Assembly: GCF_004803405.1 (NCBI RefSeq)
Contig: NZ_SSXI01000113.1
Location: 1 to 64,000 of the forward strand
Reading direction: 5' to 3'
Source of the DNA: Nocardioides sp.
Lineage (GTDB): Bacteria > Actinomycetota > Actinomycetes > Propionibacteriales > Nocardioidaceae
DNA: 64,000 nt
Both the position numbers and the translations under genes were made by a program. The notes beneath the pieces were generated by a model that saw only the letters and a program-made list of their open reading frames with translations, was not told the origin of the DNA and did not search any database. The first letter of the stretch is position 1, and every line of letters begins with the position of its first letter. Positions 25,298 through 33,684 of this stretch are shown piece after piece.

Positions 25298-26281
25298 TCA
25301 GCGGACGGTGATCGTCCGCGTGTCGGCGGCGACCAGGTCGTCGGTGTCGGAGGTGACCTGGGCGGAGAGCACGTAACGGCCTGGCGCCAGATCGGAGAGG
25401 TCGATCGCACCGGTGTCCCAGCTGCGCTCGTCGACGGGGGCGGTGCCGGAGGCCACGACGGCGCCGTCCGACCCACGCAGCTCCCAGGAGACCTCACCCG
25501 GCGTCCGGTCCGCGACGGGCCCGACGGTGCCGCGGGCCACCAGGGCGTCGTCGGCCACGAGGCCCTCGGTGGGATCGCTGATGCTGACGGGTGCGCGGAG
25601 GCCGGGCATCCGCGGGACCAGCTGCTCTACCTCGACGCCGAGGATCGTGCGGACGGGCGCGTCCTCGTGCTCGAACGCGATGGGCAGGCTGCTCCCGGCG
25701 GCGGCCTCGGCGGTGTACACGGCCTGCTGCACCCCGAGTACGGCGTCCGCCCGGCCGGAGTCCGCTGCCGGCTCCAGCGCGGCGGCGGACACCTCGACGC
25801 TGATCCAGTCGTCGCCGACGGTGACGTCGGTGAACGCGCCGTCCGGCCACAGGGTCCGGTAGTCGGGATCGTCTGGCCCGGCGTCCGCCTCGAGCCGCTG
25901 CAGCGCGTCGAGCGCGAGAGCCGAGTCGTCGGCTGCGATCGGCACGCCCTGGAACTCCCGGAACAGGCGCGCCCCTGCAGGAGTGGCGCCGACGAAGTAG
26001 AGGGCGGCGGCCTGCGTGTCCGAGGGCGCCGGGGAGGCCGCAGGCGTGCGGTCGGCGCGATCGCCCTCGGTCAGGCCGACCCGCCCGGCCAGGACTCCGG
26101 TGGCCACGACCGCGGCGGTCGCCGTACCGGCCCCGAGGACCACCAGGACCCAGGGACGGTGCGGGCGGGAGGCGTGGGAGGTTCGCCGCCGGATCTCGCC
26201 GAGCCGGTCCTGCGGGGTCACGTCAGCGACCGCGTCGGAGAGGATCTCCCGCAACCGCGCCTCGTCGGGCCCGTGGCTCAT
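25298..26281 (-). CDS. GerMN/Gmad2 protein with cytoplasmic stub and membrane anchor (possible anti-sigma factor)
   Basis: A 327-residue type II membrane protein. Residues 1-45 are a charged cytoplasmic stub (LREILSDAVADVTPQDRLGE), residues 46-68 one membrane helix (WVLVVLGAGTATAAVVATGVL), then a GerMN domain (LYFVGATPAGARLFREF) and an Ig-like Gmad2 domain (SWELRGSDGAVVASGTAPV). Unlike its downstream paralogue it has no lipobox. ATG 26281 overlaps the sigma-factor stop by 4 nt. The stub resembles those of single-pass proteins encoded after actinobacterial ECF sigma genes, so a regulatory role over the sigma factor is plausible but unproven. Confidence 0.75.
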   Translation of the reverse strand: MSHGPDEARLREILSDAVADVTPQDRLGEIRRRTSHASRPHRPWVLVVLGAGTATAAVVATGVLAGRVGLTEGDRADRTPAASPAPSDTQAAALYFVGATPAGARLFREFQGVPIAADDSALALDALQRLEADAGPDDPDYRTLWPDGAFTDVTVGDDWISVEVSAAALEPAADSGRADAVLGVQQAVYTAEAAAGSSLPIAFEHEDAPVRTILGVEVEQLVPRMPGLRAPVSISDPTEGLVADDALVARGTVGPVADRTPGEVSWELRGSDGAVVASGTAPVDERSWDTGAIDLSDLAPGRYVLSAQVTSDTDDLVAADTRTITVR

Positions 26282-26889
26282 CGCTCGCCTCCTCCCGGGT
26301 CGCGCTCGTCCAGCAGCGTTCGCAGGGCAGCTGCGCCACGGGAGGCATGGCTCTTCACGGCTCCCTTGCTGACACCGAGCGTCTGTGCGATCTCCGCCTC
26401 GGACATGTCGAGGAAGTAGCGCAGTGCCAGCACCTCGCGCTGGCGGCCGGGGAGCTGCTGCAGGGCGTCGAGGACCCACCGTCGGCGAGTCTCGGCGAGC
26501 ACGGACTCGTCGGCGCCGGGCGCGGTCTCCTCGCCGTGCTGGCGGGCGAGGTGTCGGCGGACGACCCTCCGGTGCCGCAACGCCGATCGCGACCGGTTGA
26601 CGACCGTCTGGCGGAGGTAGGGAAGAGCTCGGTCGGGGTCCTCGAGCCGGGACCAGCGACGGTGCAGCTCCACGAACGAGTCCTGCACGATCTCCTCGGC
26701 CTGACCTTGGTCGCGCACCAGCAGCACGGACAGACGCACCAGCTGGTCCCAGTGGTCGAGGTACAACCGCTCGACCGCCTCGTCGGCGTTCACGGCGGCG
26801 CTCACCAGCGCGCCGTGGTCGACACCTCGGTGGGCGCCCACGGCACTGCCCGCGAGGGTGCCGCCGCCGAGCACTGCATGGATCGTCAC
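26278..26889 (-). CDS. ECF-type RNA polymerase sigma factor (SigE-family)
   Basis: A 203-residue extracytoplasmic-function sigma factor. Region 2 reads YLDHWDQLVRLSVLLVRDQ and AEEIVQDSFVELHRRWSRL, and region 4 reads LPGRQREVLALRYFLDMSEA with the recognition helix LGVSKGAVKSHASRGAAAL. GTG 26889 gives a short variable N terminus; the frame runs open further upstream without support. It is divergent from the HIT gene and translationally coupled (4-nt overlap) to the GerMN gene, forming a sigma-GerMN-GerMN operon. Target promoters are unknown. Confidence 0.88.
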   Translation of the reverse strand: MTIHAVLGGGTLAGSAVGAHRGVDHGALVSAAVNADEAVERLYLDHWDQLVRLSVLLVRDQGQAEEIVQDSFVELHRRWSRLEDPDRALPYLRQTVVNRSRSALRHRRVVRRHLARQHGEETAPGADESVLAETRRRWVLDALQQLPGRQREVLALRYFLDMSEAEIAQTLGVSKGAVKSHASRGAAALRTLLDERDPGGGER

Positions 26890-26956
26890 GCTAGTTCCAC
26901 GCGCGAGCCCCGGAGGAGGTTGACGTCGGCGCGGCGCGATCTGCCAAAGTGGATAC

Positions 26957-27301
26957 GTGAGCGCCGCCGACTGCCTGTTCTGCAAGATCGTCGCCGGGGA
27001 CGTCCCGGGCGACGTCGTCCACACCAGTGACCGCACCGTCGCGTTCCGCGACGTCAACCCGCAGGCGCCACTGCACGTACTGGTCGTGCCGCGCGAGCAC
27101 ACCGCCAACGCCGCGGAGACGGCCGCCGAGGACCCCGAGGCCTTCGCCGAGCTGTTCGCGACGGCGCGCGCGGTCGCCGAGAGCGAGGGCCTCGACGGCT
27201 ACCGCCTTCTCTTCAACACCGGTGCCTCCGCGGGGCAGGTCGTGTTCCACACCCACCTGCACGTGCTGGGTGGACGCCCCTTCGGCTGGCCGCCCGGCTG
27301 A
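26957..27301 (+). CDS. HIT-family nucleotide-binding hydrolase
   Basis: A 114-residue histidine-triad protein (HinT-like purine nucleoside phosphoramidase). The N terminus CLFCKIVAGDVPGDVVHTSD and the active-site triad VFHTHLHVLGG (HxHxH) near residue 96 are diagnostic. The protein is the usual length. GTG 26957 is preceded at 6 nt by CAAAGT, a leaderless-type -10. In actinobacteria this gene usually sits between dnaJ/rsmE and phoH; here the transport island separates it from phoH, suggesting that the island and the sigma/GerMN operon were inserted into the ancestral order. Confidence 0.92.
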   Translation: MSAADCLFCKIVAGDVPGDVVHTSDRTVAFRDVNPQAPLHVLVVPREHTANAAETAAEDPEAFAELFATARAVAESEGLDGYRLLFNTGASAGQVVFHTHLHVLGGRPFGWPPG

Positions 27302-27306
27302 CCGCT

Positions 27307-29103
27307 CTAGACGCCAGGCATGGTCGCGGCAAGCACCGCGTCCCACCGGGCCCGGACCGGCTCTCCGCCTGCGCCCGCGGCGATCTTGGCCAGCGCCTGT
27401 CGGGTTGCCGCGCCGACCTGGTCGGCGTCGATCCGGTCCAGCACGATGAGCACGCGTGGCCGGCTCAGCCCGCCCAGCAGCTCGCGGACCGAGTCCTGCA
27501 TCTCGTGCAGGGTGGCGGCGTCGTCGGGGGCACCGTCACGCAGCACGATGGCGGCACCGACCGACCTGCCGAACCCGGCGTCGATGTTCTCGAACGCCTC
27601 AGCGGCAGCCACGAAAGGGTGGTCGAGCAGCGCCTGCTGCACCTCGGTCAGCGAGACCAGCTGGCCGGAGATCGAGATGACCTCGTCGTACCTCCCGAGG
27701 AACTCGATCGAACCGTCGGGACGGCGCCGGGCCTTGTCCCCGGTCGCGTAGCGCCCCGGATAGCGGGTCCAGTGGTAGGCCGTCGGGTCCTCGCCCGACT
27801 CCACCGCGCGCATGGTGCCGGCCCACGGGTGCAGCACGACCCACTCGCCGGCCTCGCCATCGGCCACCGGTCGCCCGTCCTGGTCGAGCAGGGCGAAGCC
27901 GGGCCGGGGCAGCCCGGAGGGCGGCTCCTCCAGGTCGTAGGTGACGATTCCGCCCAGCTCCAACTGGCCCCAGCCATCGGCCAGCACGACCTTCTCACCG
28001 AGGATCTCCCGCAGCCACTCACGCAGCGCGGGGTCGAGCCGCTCCCCGATCGTGACCACGCGACGCAGCGTCGCGATGTCGTGGCCGGCCTCCAAGGACC
28101 ACCCGCGGAGCGCGGCGACCACCGACGGTGAGGTGGCGATCGCAGTGACGCCGTACCTCTCGACGATCTGCCAGGCACGCGCCGGGTTGGGGACGTCGAG
28201 CGTTCCCTCGTACATCACGGCAGGGGAACCGTTGAGCAGGGGCCCAAGGATGCCGTGGAGCTGTCCGCCCATCCAAGACACCTCGGCCGCGCACCAGAAG
28301 ACGTCGTCCTCGTAGGGCGCCATCACCTCGCGGAGGTTGGCAACCGAGACCACGGCGATGTTGGCCGACCCGAGACGGATCGCCACGGGCTCCCCACCGC
28401 GGTTGGCGAGATAGACGGAGTACGCCGGGTGGTCGGCCGGGAGCGGGACGGCAGGCACGTCGGGCACCTCCCCGTCGGTCAGCACGTCGTCGTACCACCG
28501 GTCGCCTTCGAACCACTCGACGTGGACGCCGGTCCGGCGGATCACGATCGTGTGCTCGATGCCGTGGGTGGCCTCGATCGCGGCGTCGGCGCGGGCCTTC
28601 AGGGGAAGGATCGCGCCGCGTCGCCAGCCGCCGTCCTGGGTGACGAGGATCCGGGGACCGAAGTCGGCGAGCCTTGCGGACAGGGTCTCGACCGGCAGCG
28701 CCACCGGGATCACGGTGACGACGGCGCCGAGCCGGAAGGCCGCGAGCAGCGTCACCACGGTCTCGGGCAACCAGCCCAGGTGGAGGGCGATCCGGTCGCC
28801 CTTCGCCATGCCGAGCCGGCGCAGGCCCGCGGCCATGCGGAGGACCTGCTCGTGGAGCTCGCCGTAGGTGAGCTGCCTGCGGTCTCCGGGCTCGCCCTCC
28901 CAGAGGACAGCGGTGCGGTCGGCGCGGTCGGCCAGGTGTCGGTCGGTCGCGTTGGCCGCGAGGTTGAGCTCGCCGCCGACGAACCAGTGGTGGTAGGGCG
29001 GCGCCTCGGCGAAGAGGGTGCGGTACGGCGTGATCCAGGTGAGCTCGTCGGCGGGAGTGCGCCACGCCTCGATCGCCTGCTCGCGCGTGGGCTGCTCAGC
29101 CAT
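27307..29103 (-). CDS. Acetyl-CoA synthetase-like AMP-binding protein with degenerate active site
   Basis: A 598-residue protein of acetyl/acetoacetyl-CoA synthetase layout, but with changed catalytic motifs. The ATP loop (normally TSGTTGxPKG) reads YLANRGGEPVAIRLG, the QTET motif reads WGQLELGG, and the C-terminal lysine motif (PKTRSGK) reads DADQVGA, with alanine where the catalytic lysine should be. TGDKARRRPDGSIEFLGRYDEV is retained. The fold is therefore kept but adenylation is unlikely; it may bind a ligand or a partner. ATG 29103 overlaps the upstream IclR gene by 8 nt, so both are one operon. Confidence 0.75.
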   Translation of the reverse strand: MAEQPTREQAIEAWRTPADELTWITPYRTLFAEAPPYHHWFVGGELNLAANATDRHLADRADRTAVLWEGEPGDRRQLTYGELHEQVLRMAAGLRRLGMAKGDRIALHLGWLPETVVTLLAAFRLGAVVTVIPVALPVETLSARLADFGPRILVTQDGGWRRGAILPLKARADAAIEATHGIEHTIVIRRTGVHVEWFEGDRWYDDVLTDGEVPDVPAVPLPADHPAYSVYLANRGGEPVAIRLGSANIAVVSVANLREVMAPYEDDVFWCAAEVSWMGGQLHGILGPLLNGSPAVMYEGTLDVPNPARAWQIVERYGVTAIATSPSVVAALRGWSLEAGHDIATLRRVVTIGERLDPALREWLREILGEKVVLADGWGQLELGGIVTYDLEEPPSGLPRPGFALLDQDGRPVADGEAGEWVVLHPWAGTMRAVESGEDPTAYHWTRYPGRYATGDKARRRPDGSIEFLGRYDEVISISGQLVSLTEVQQALLDHPFVAAAEAFENIDAGFGRSVGAAIVLRDGAPDDAATLHEMQDSVRELLGGLSRPRVLIVLDRIDADQVGAATRQALAKIAAGAGGEPVRARWDAVLAATMPGV

Positions 29104-29863
29104 GTCCCAGCGTCCTTCCCGCCGCGCCCGCCGCCCGCTGCAGGTGCTGGACGACCTCCCCGCTGCGGTCGGGATCGGCAGCTGGGAGTGTGGCGGACAA
29201 GGCCGCCAGCGCGCCACCGCGCGAGTCGACCACGACGACGGCGGCCTCGAGAGCGACGCCGGTGAGGCCGTCGGGGGCGACCAGCCACTCCGTCTCCAGC
29301 AGTTCGGCACGCAGTTCGTCGGCGTCCTTCGGCAGCCGGCCGTTGTGGGCCGCGACGCAGCGTCGCCAGCTCTCGTCGCCGGCGCGGGCGACCAGCAGGC
29401 GGCCGGCGGGCGTCTCGAGGGCGCTCGCCACGCGGTGGCTCTCGCGGTAGGGCCCTCCCTCGCGGGCGTCCACCCGGTCGACGTACACCACCGAGTCCCG
29501 CGCGAGGAGTGCGACGTGGATGGACGAGTCGAGGATGTCGCGCAGGCCCACGAGGTAGGGGGAGAGCGCGGCGAGGACGGGCAACCGCGCCAGGTAGCGC
29601 TGAGCCAGGCGCACCACCTCGGGGCCGAGGCTGTAGCGCGACGTCCTCGCGTCCTGCTGCACGATCTCGGCCAGCACCAGTGACCGGAGCAGCCGGTGGG
29701 CCGTGGGCACCGACAACCCCGAGCGCTCGGCGAGCTCGGTGAGCTGCTGGTAGGCGGGGCCGTCGCTCAGCAGGTCCAGGAGGAGCACTGCGTTGCGGAC
29801 GGTGCCCAGTGTTCCGCGAGCGGCGTTGGACCCGCCGTCAACGCCATCTGCCGGCTCGATCAC
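29096..29863 (-). CDS. IclR-family transcriptional regulator
   Basis: A 255-residue regulator with an N-terminal winged helix (RNAVLLLDLLSDGPAYQQLTE; SGLSVPTAHRLLRSLVLAEI) and a C-terminal GAF-like ligand-binding domain (DILDSSIHVALLARDSVVYVDR). GTG 29863 has an AGGAG ribosome-binding site. It is divergent from the ABC-transporter operon, and a perfect palindrome lies in the shared 120-bp promoter region. It probably controls both directions in response to the transported acid or its CoA ester. The ligand is unknown. Confidence 0.9.
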   Translation of the reverse strand: MIEPADGVDGGSNAARGTLGTVRNAVLLLDLLSDGPAYQQLTELAERSGLSVPTAHRLLRSLVLAEIVQQDARTSRYSLGPEVVRLAQRYLARLPVLAALSPYLVGLRDILDSSIHVALLARDSVVYVDRVDAREGGPYRESHRVASALETPAGRLLVARAGDESWRRCVAAHNGRLPKDADELRAELLETEWLVAPDGLTGVALEAAVVVVDSRGGALAALSATLPAADPDRSGEVVQHLQRAAGAAGRTLGHG

Positions 29864-29961
29864 GGGGCTCTCCTGAAGGGACTTGCGGATATCTGCAGCG
29901 ACAACCTATCAGTGAAGTCGCCTCGCGCTTCTGCGGATATTGATTCCATTGAAGGTATTGC

Positions 29962-29982
29962 ACTTTCCACATAGTGGAAAGT
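29962..29982. promoter_or_regulatory. Perfect palindrome, probable IclR-family operator
   Basis: Two 9-bp arms, ACTTTCCAC and GTGGAAAGT, around ATA. The site ends 1 nt before the GTG of the ABC ATPase gene. TTTCCA/TGGAAA half-sites are typical of IclR-family operators. In the same intergenic region TGCGGATAT occurs twice as a direct repeat (29884-29892 and 29932-29940). Confidence 0.65.
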
Positions 29983-29983
29983 A

Positions 29984-30877
29984 GTGTCCGTCACATCCGA
30001 GCTCTCTTCGGGTGCCGAGAAGGAGGCGCTGGTGCGGACCAGGGCGTATCGATTCGAACTGAACTCCAGCCGGGTCGCGGTCGGTGCACCGCTGCTCGAG
30101 GTGGCCGACGTGTCCCTGCGTTTCGGCGGGATCCGGGCGCTGAGCGAGGTGTCGTTCACCGTCCGGCAGGGGGACATCCACGCCGTCATCGGGCCCAACG
30201 GCGCGGGCAAGTCGAGCATGCTCAACTGCGTGAGCGGCCTCTACCGGCCGCAGCGCGGCACCATCGCGCTGCACTCCGTCACGGAGGCCGACGAGGAGCG
30301 CACCCACGATCTGGTCGCGCGCAAGCCGCACCAGATCGCCCGGCTGGGTGTCGCCCGCTCCTTCCAGAACATCGAGCTCTTCGGGCACCTGACGCTCCTC
30401 GAGAACCTCATGCTCGGCCGCCACAGCCACATGCGTCAGAGCGTCCTGGCCGGCATGGCCTGGTTCGGTCCGGCCCGGCGCCAGGAGATCGAGCACCGCG
30501 AGTTCGTCGAGGAGGTCATCGACCTCCTCCAGCTCCAGGCGTTCCGTCACGCCCATGTCGGCTCGCTGGCGTATGGCGTGCAAAAGCGGGTCGAGCTCGG
30601 CCGTGCCCTCTGCATCGAGCCGGCGCTGCTGCTCCTCGACGAGCCGATGGCCGGCATGAACGCCGAGGAGAAGGAGGACATGGCGCGTTTCATCCTCGAC
30701 GTCAGTGAGCTCCGCGGCGTCACCACGATGCTCATCGAGCACGACATGGGCGTGGTCATGGACCTGTCCGACCGGATCACGGTCCTCGACTTCGGCAAGG
30801 TGATCGGCGACGGCAGGCCCGACGAGATCTCCGCCAACGAGGACGTCGTCAAGGCCTACCTCGGGGAGGAGCTGTGA
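29984..30877 (+). CDS. Branched-chain-type ABC transporter ATP-binding protein (LivG-like)
   Basis: First gene of the transport operon; a 297-residue ABC ATPase of the LivG/BraF type. Walker A is GPNGAGKSS (near residue 69), the LivG-like signature is SLAYGVQKRVELGRAL, Walker B is LLLLDEPMAGMN, and the switch histidine lies in LIEHDMGVV. The first 35 residues extend beyond the usual LivG start. GTG 29984 directly follows the palindromic operator. The stop overlaps the next start by 4 nt. It should work with the LivH/LivM permeases and LivF partner encoded downstream. Confidence 0.9.
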   Translation: MSVTSELSSGAEKEALVRTRAYRFELNSSRVAVGAPLLEVADVSLRFGGIRALSEVSFTVRQGDIHAVIGPNGAGKSSMLNCVSGLYRPQRGTIALHSVTEADEERTHDLVARKPHQIARLGVARSFQNIELFGHLTLLENLMLGRHSHMRQSVLAGMAWFGPARRQEIEHREFVEEVIDLLQLQAFRHAHVGSLAYGVQKRVELGRALCIEPALLLLDEPMAGMNAEEKEDMARFILDVSELRGVTTMLIEHDMGVVMDLSDRITVLDFGKVIGDGRPDEISANEDVVKAYLGEEL

Positions 30878-32814
30878 CCGAAGTGTCGACCTTCCCGCGG
30901 CTGCTGGCCGACCAGGCGCGGACCAACCCGAACGCGGTCGCCCTCCAGGAGAAGCTCTACGGCATCTGGCAGCCGCTCACCTGGCGCGAGTACGCCGAGC
31001 GTGTCCGCGACGCCGCCCACGGGCTGGCCTCGCTCGGGGTCGGCCGCGGCGACATCGTCGCGGTGCTCGGCGACAACCGCCCCGAGTGGCTGATCACCGA
31101 GCTCGCCGCCCAGTCCATCGGTGCGGCAGTGGTCGGCATCTACCCGACGAGCCTGGACGACGAGATCCGCCACATCCTCGGACTCAGCCAGGCGCAGGTC
31201 GTGGTGGCGGAGGACCAGGAGCAGGTGGACAAGCTGATCCGGGTCCGTCCCCAGACGCAGACCGTCTCCACCGTGGTGTTCTACGACCCGCACGGGCTGG
31301 AGGACTACGACCACGAGTGGCTGATGGCCTTCGAGGACCTCGAGGACCGGGGTCGCGCATGGGGGGTCGATCGTGCCGGCTGGCTAGAGGCCCAGGTCGA
31401 GGCGGGCTCCCCGGACGACGTCGCCGTGGTCTGCACGACCTCCGGGACCACCTCGCTGCCGAAGCTCGGTCAGCTCACCCACCGCAACCTCCTCACCATG
31501 GCCGGCCACCTCAACGAGGTCGATCCGCTGGGTCCGAAGGACCGGTTCGTCTCCTTTCTTCCGCTGGCCTGGATCGGCGAGCAGATGGTCGCCGTCGCGT
31601 GCGGCCTGTCCCGCGGATTCGCGCTCTCCTTTCCCGAGGACGCGTCCACCCAGCGGCACGACATGCGCGAGATCGGCCCGAGCGTCATGTTCAGCCCGCC
31701 CCGGATCTGGGAGTCGATGCTGTCCGACGTCCAGGTCCGCGTCGACGAGGCAGGTTGGCTCAAGCGCAAGGTCTTCGGCCTCGGCTACGCGGTCGGAGAC
31801 CGCGTCGCCGGGCGTCGGGTGCAGGGCAAGGGGCCGGGCGCGCTGTGGCCGCTGCTGTTCCTCGCCAACCTGGTCGCGCTCGGACCGGTCCGCAACCAGC
31901 TCGGACTCAGCCGGATCCGCTACTGCTACACGGGCGGTGCACCGCTAGGACCCGATGTCTTCCGGTTCTTCCAGGCCATCGGGGTCAACCTCAAGCAGAT
32001 CTACGGGCAGACCGAGATCTGCGGCATCGCGGTCCTCCACAAGAACGGCGACATCCGCTTCCACACCGTGGGCGTGCCACTGCCGGGTACCGAGATCAAG
32101 ATCGCCGACAACGGCGAGATCCTGCTGCGGTCCTCCGCGGTCTTCGCCGGGTACATCGGCAACCCGAAGGCGACGGAAGAGGCCGTCGACGCAGTGGGCT
32201 GGCTGCACACCGGTGACGCGGGCTACCTCGACGACGGCCATCTCGTCGTGATCGACCGCGCCAAGGAGGTGCAGACCGCGCCGGACGGCACGCCGTTCTC
32301 GAGCGCCTTCATCGAGAACAAGGTGAAGTTCTCGCCCTACGTCGAGGAGACGGTGGTCTTCGGTGATGAGGTGATCACCGCGATGGTGATCATCGACCCG
32401 TCCACGACGGGGGCGTGGGCCGAGCACCAGCGCATCGGCTACACGACCTACACCGACCTCGCTGCGAACCCGCAGGTCGGGGAGCTCATCCGCGAGGAGG
32501 TCTACCGAGCCAACGTCGACCTGCCGGAGGCGATCCGGATCCGGAGGTTCGTGCTGCTGTTCAAGCAGCTCGACCCGGACGACGACGAGATCACCCGCAC
32601 CCGCAAGGTGAAGCGCTCGGTCATCGAGGAGCGGTACGCCGAGCTGATCGAGGGCCTGGCCCGCGGTGAGGACAAGGTCTCCGTCACCAACACGGTGACC
32701 TACCAGGACGGCACCGTGATCAAGCGCGAGGTGTCGATGAACGTCTACTCGATGGACGGGTACGAGCCACCTGCCGACGCGAAGTCCCGACCGGTCTGGA
32801 GCAGCCGCCGATGA
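30874..32814 (+). CDS. AMP-dependent (long-chain type) acyl-CoA synthetase within the ABC operon
   Basis: A 646-residue ligase with intact motifs: VCTTSGTTSLPKLGQLTHRN (ATP loop, with Ser replacing one Gly), IYGQTEICG, HTGDAGYLDDG with IDRAKEV, and a C-terminal TRTRKVKR segment that can supply the catalytic lysine. Size and order fit the large FadD15/bubblegum-like acyl-CoA synthetases. It is embedded between the LivG-like ATPase and the LivH-like permease with 4-nt overlaps on both sides, which suggests that the imported acid is activated to its CoA ester on entry. Substrate unknown. Confidence 0.87.
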   Translation: MTEVSTFPRLLADQARTNPNAVALQEKLYGIWQPLTWREYAERVRDAAHGLASLGVGRGDIVAVLGDNRPEWLITELAAQSIGAAVVGIYPTSLDDEIRHILGLSQAQVVVAEDQEQVDKLIRVRPQTQTVSTVVFYDPHGLEDYDHEWLMAFEDLEDRGRAWGVDRAGWLEAQVEAGSPDDVAVVCTTSGTTSLPKLGQLTHRNLLTMAGHLNEVDPLGPKDRFVSFLPLAWIGEQMVAVACGLSRGFALSFPEDASTQRHDMREIGPSVMFSPPRIWESMLSDVQVRVDEAGWLKRKVFGLGYAVGDRVAGRRVQGKGPGALWPLLFLANLVALGPVRNQLGLSRIRYCYTGGAPLGPDVFRFFQAIGVNLKQIYGQTEICGIAVLHKNGDIRFHTVGVPLPGTEIKIADNGEILLRSSAVFAGYIGNPKATEEAVDAVGWLHTGDAGYLDDGHLVVIDRAKEVQTAPDGTPFSSAFIENKVKFSPYVEETVVFGDEVITAMVIIDPSTTGAWAEHQRIGYTTYTDLAANPQVGELIREEVYRANVDLPEAIRIRRFVLLFKQLDPDDDEITRTRKVKRSVIEERYAELIEGLARGEDKVSVTNTVTYQDGTVIKREVSMNVYSMDGYEPPADAKSRPVWSSRR

Positions 32815-33683
32815 GCACCTTCCTCAACCTCACCGTCTACGGCCTGTCCGACGGCGCGATCCTCGCCCTCGCTGCGCTGGGCTTCGTGCTCATCTACAAG
32901 GCCACCGGGGTGATCAACTTCGCCCAGGGCGAGCTGCTGCTGATCGGCGGCTACACGCTCTACCTGACGTTCGTCGTCTTCAAACTGCCGCTCGTCCTCG
33001 CCGTGGTGGTAGGAGCTGCGATCGCCATCGCGCTCGGCGTGGTGATCGAGCGCCTGGTGCTGCGGCCGCTGATCGGCGAGAACCCGATCAGCGTGATCAT
33101 GGTGACCATCGGACTCGCCGCGCTGCTCAACGCCCTGGTGCAGATCGGCTTCGGCACACAGCCCGTCCACCGGCCACGGATCCTGCCGGACGACCCCGTG
33201 AGGTTCGCTGGCGCCCAGCTACCGCTCGACCGCCTCCTGGTCATCGTGATCGCGGCGGTGGTGCTGGGCGTCTTCACCATGTTCTTCCGCTACAGCCGCC
33301 ACGGCATCGCGCTCCGGGCGGTCGCGGACGACCAGCAGGCTGCGCTCACGGTCGGGATCTCGGTGCGGCGGGCGTTCGCCCTCGCCTGGGCACTCGCGGC
33401 GCTCAGTGCGTTGATCGGTGGTGTGCTCCTCGGCGACATCACCGAGACCAGCCCACGGCTCGCGGCGTTCGGCCTGCTCGTCTTCCCGGTCGTGATCCTC
33501 GGAGGTCTCGACTCGGTGCCCGGAACCATCGTCGGCGGTCTCACGATCGGCCTGACGGCCAACTACATCAGCGGCTACTGGGACGCGGGGTTCGCCCAGA
33601 TCGGCCCCTACGTGCTGCTCATCCTCATCCTGCTGGTCCGTCCGTACGGCTTGTTCGGCGAGACCAGGATCGAAAGGGTCTGA
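32811..33683 (+). CDS. Branched-chain-type ABC transporter permease (LivH-like)
   Basis: A 290-residue polytopic permease with about eight membrane helices. Typical LivH sequence: DGAILALAALGFVLIYKATG, INFAQGELLLIGGY near the N terminus, YSRHGIALRAVADDQQAALTVG, and FPVVILGGLDSVPGTIVGG. It forms the membrane channel with the LivM-like protein. The ATG overlaps the acyl-CoA synthetase stop by 4 nt, and the next gene follows 1 nt after its stop, so expression is tightly coupled. Confidence 0.92.
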   Translation: MSTFLNLTVYGLSDGAILALAALGFVLIYKATGVINFAQGELLLIGGYTLYLTFVVFKLPLVLAVVVGAAIAIALGVVIERLVLRPLIGENPISVIMVTIGLAALLNALVQIGFGTQPVHRPRILPDDPVRFAGAQLPLDRLLVIVIAAVVLGVFTMFFRYSRHGIALRAVADDQQAALTVGISVRRAFALAWALAALSALIGGVLLGDITETSPRLAAFGLLVFPVVILGGLDSVPGTIVGGLTIGLTANYISGYWDAGFAQIGPYVLLILILLVRPYGLFGETRIERV

Positions 33684-33684
33684 C

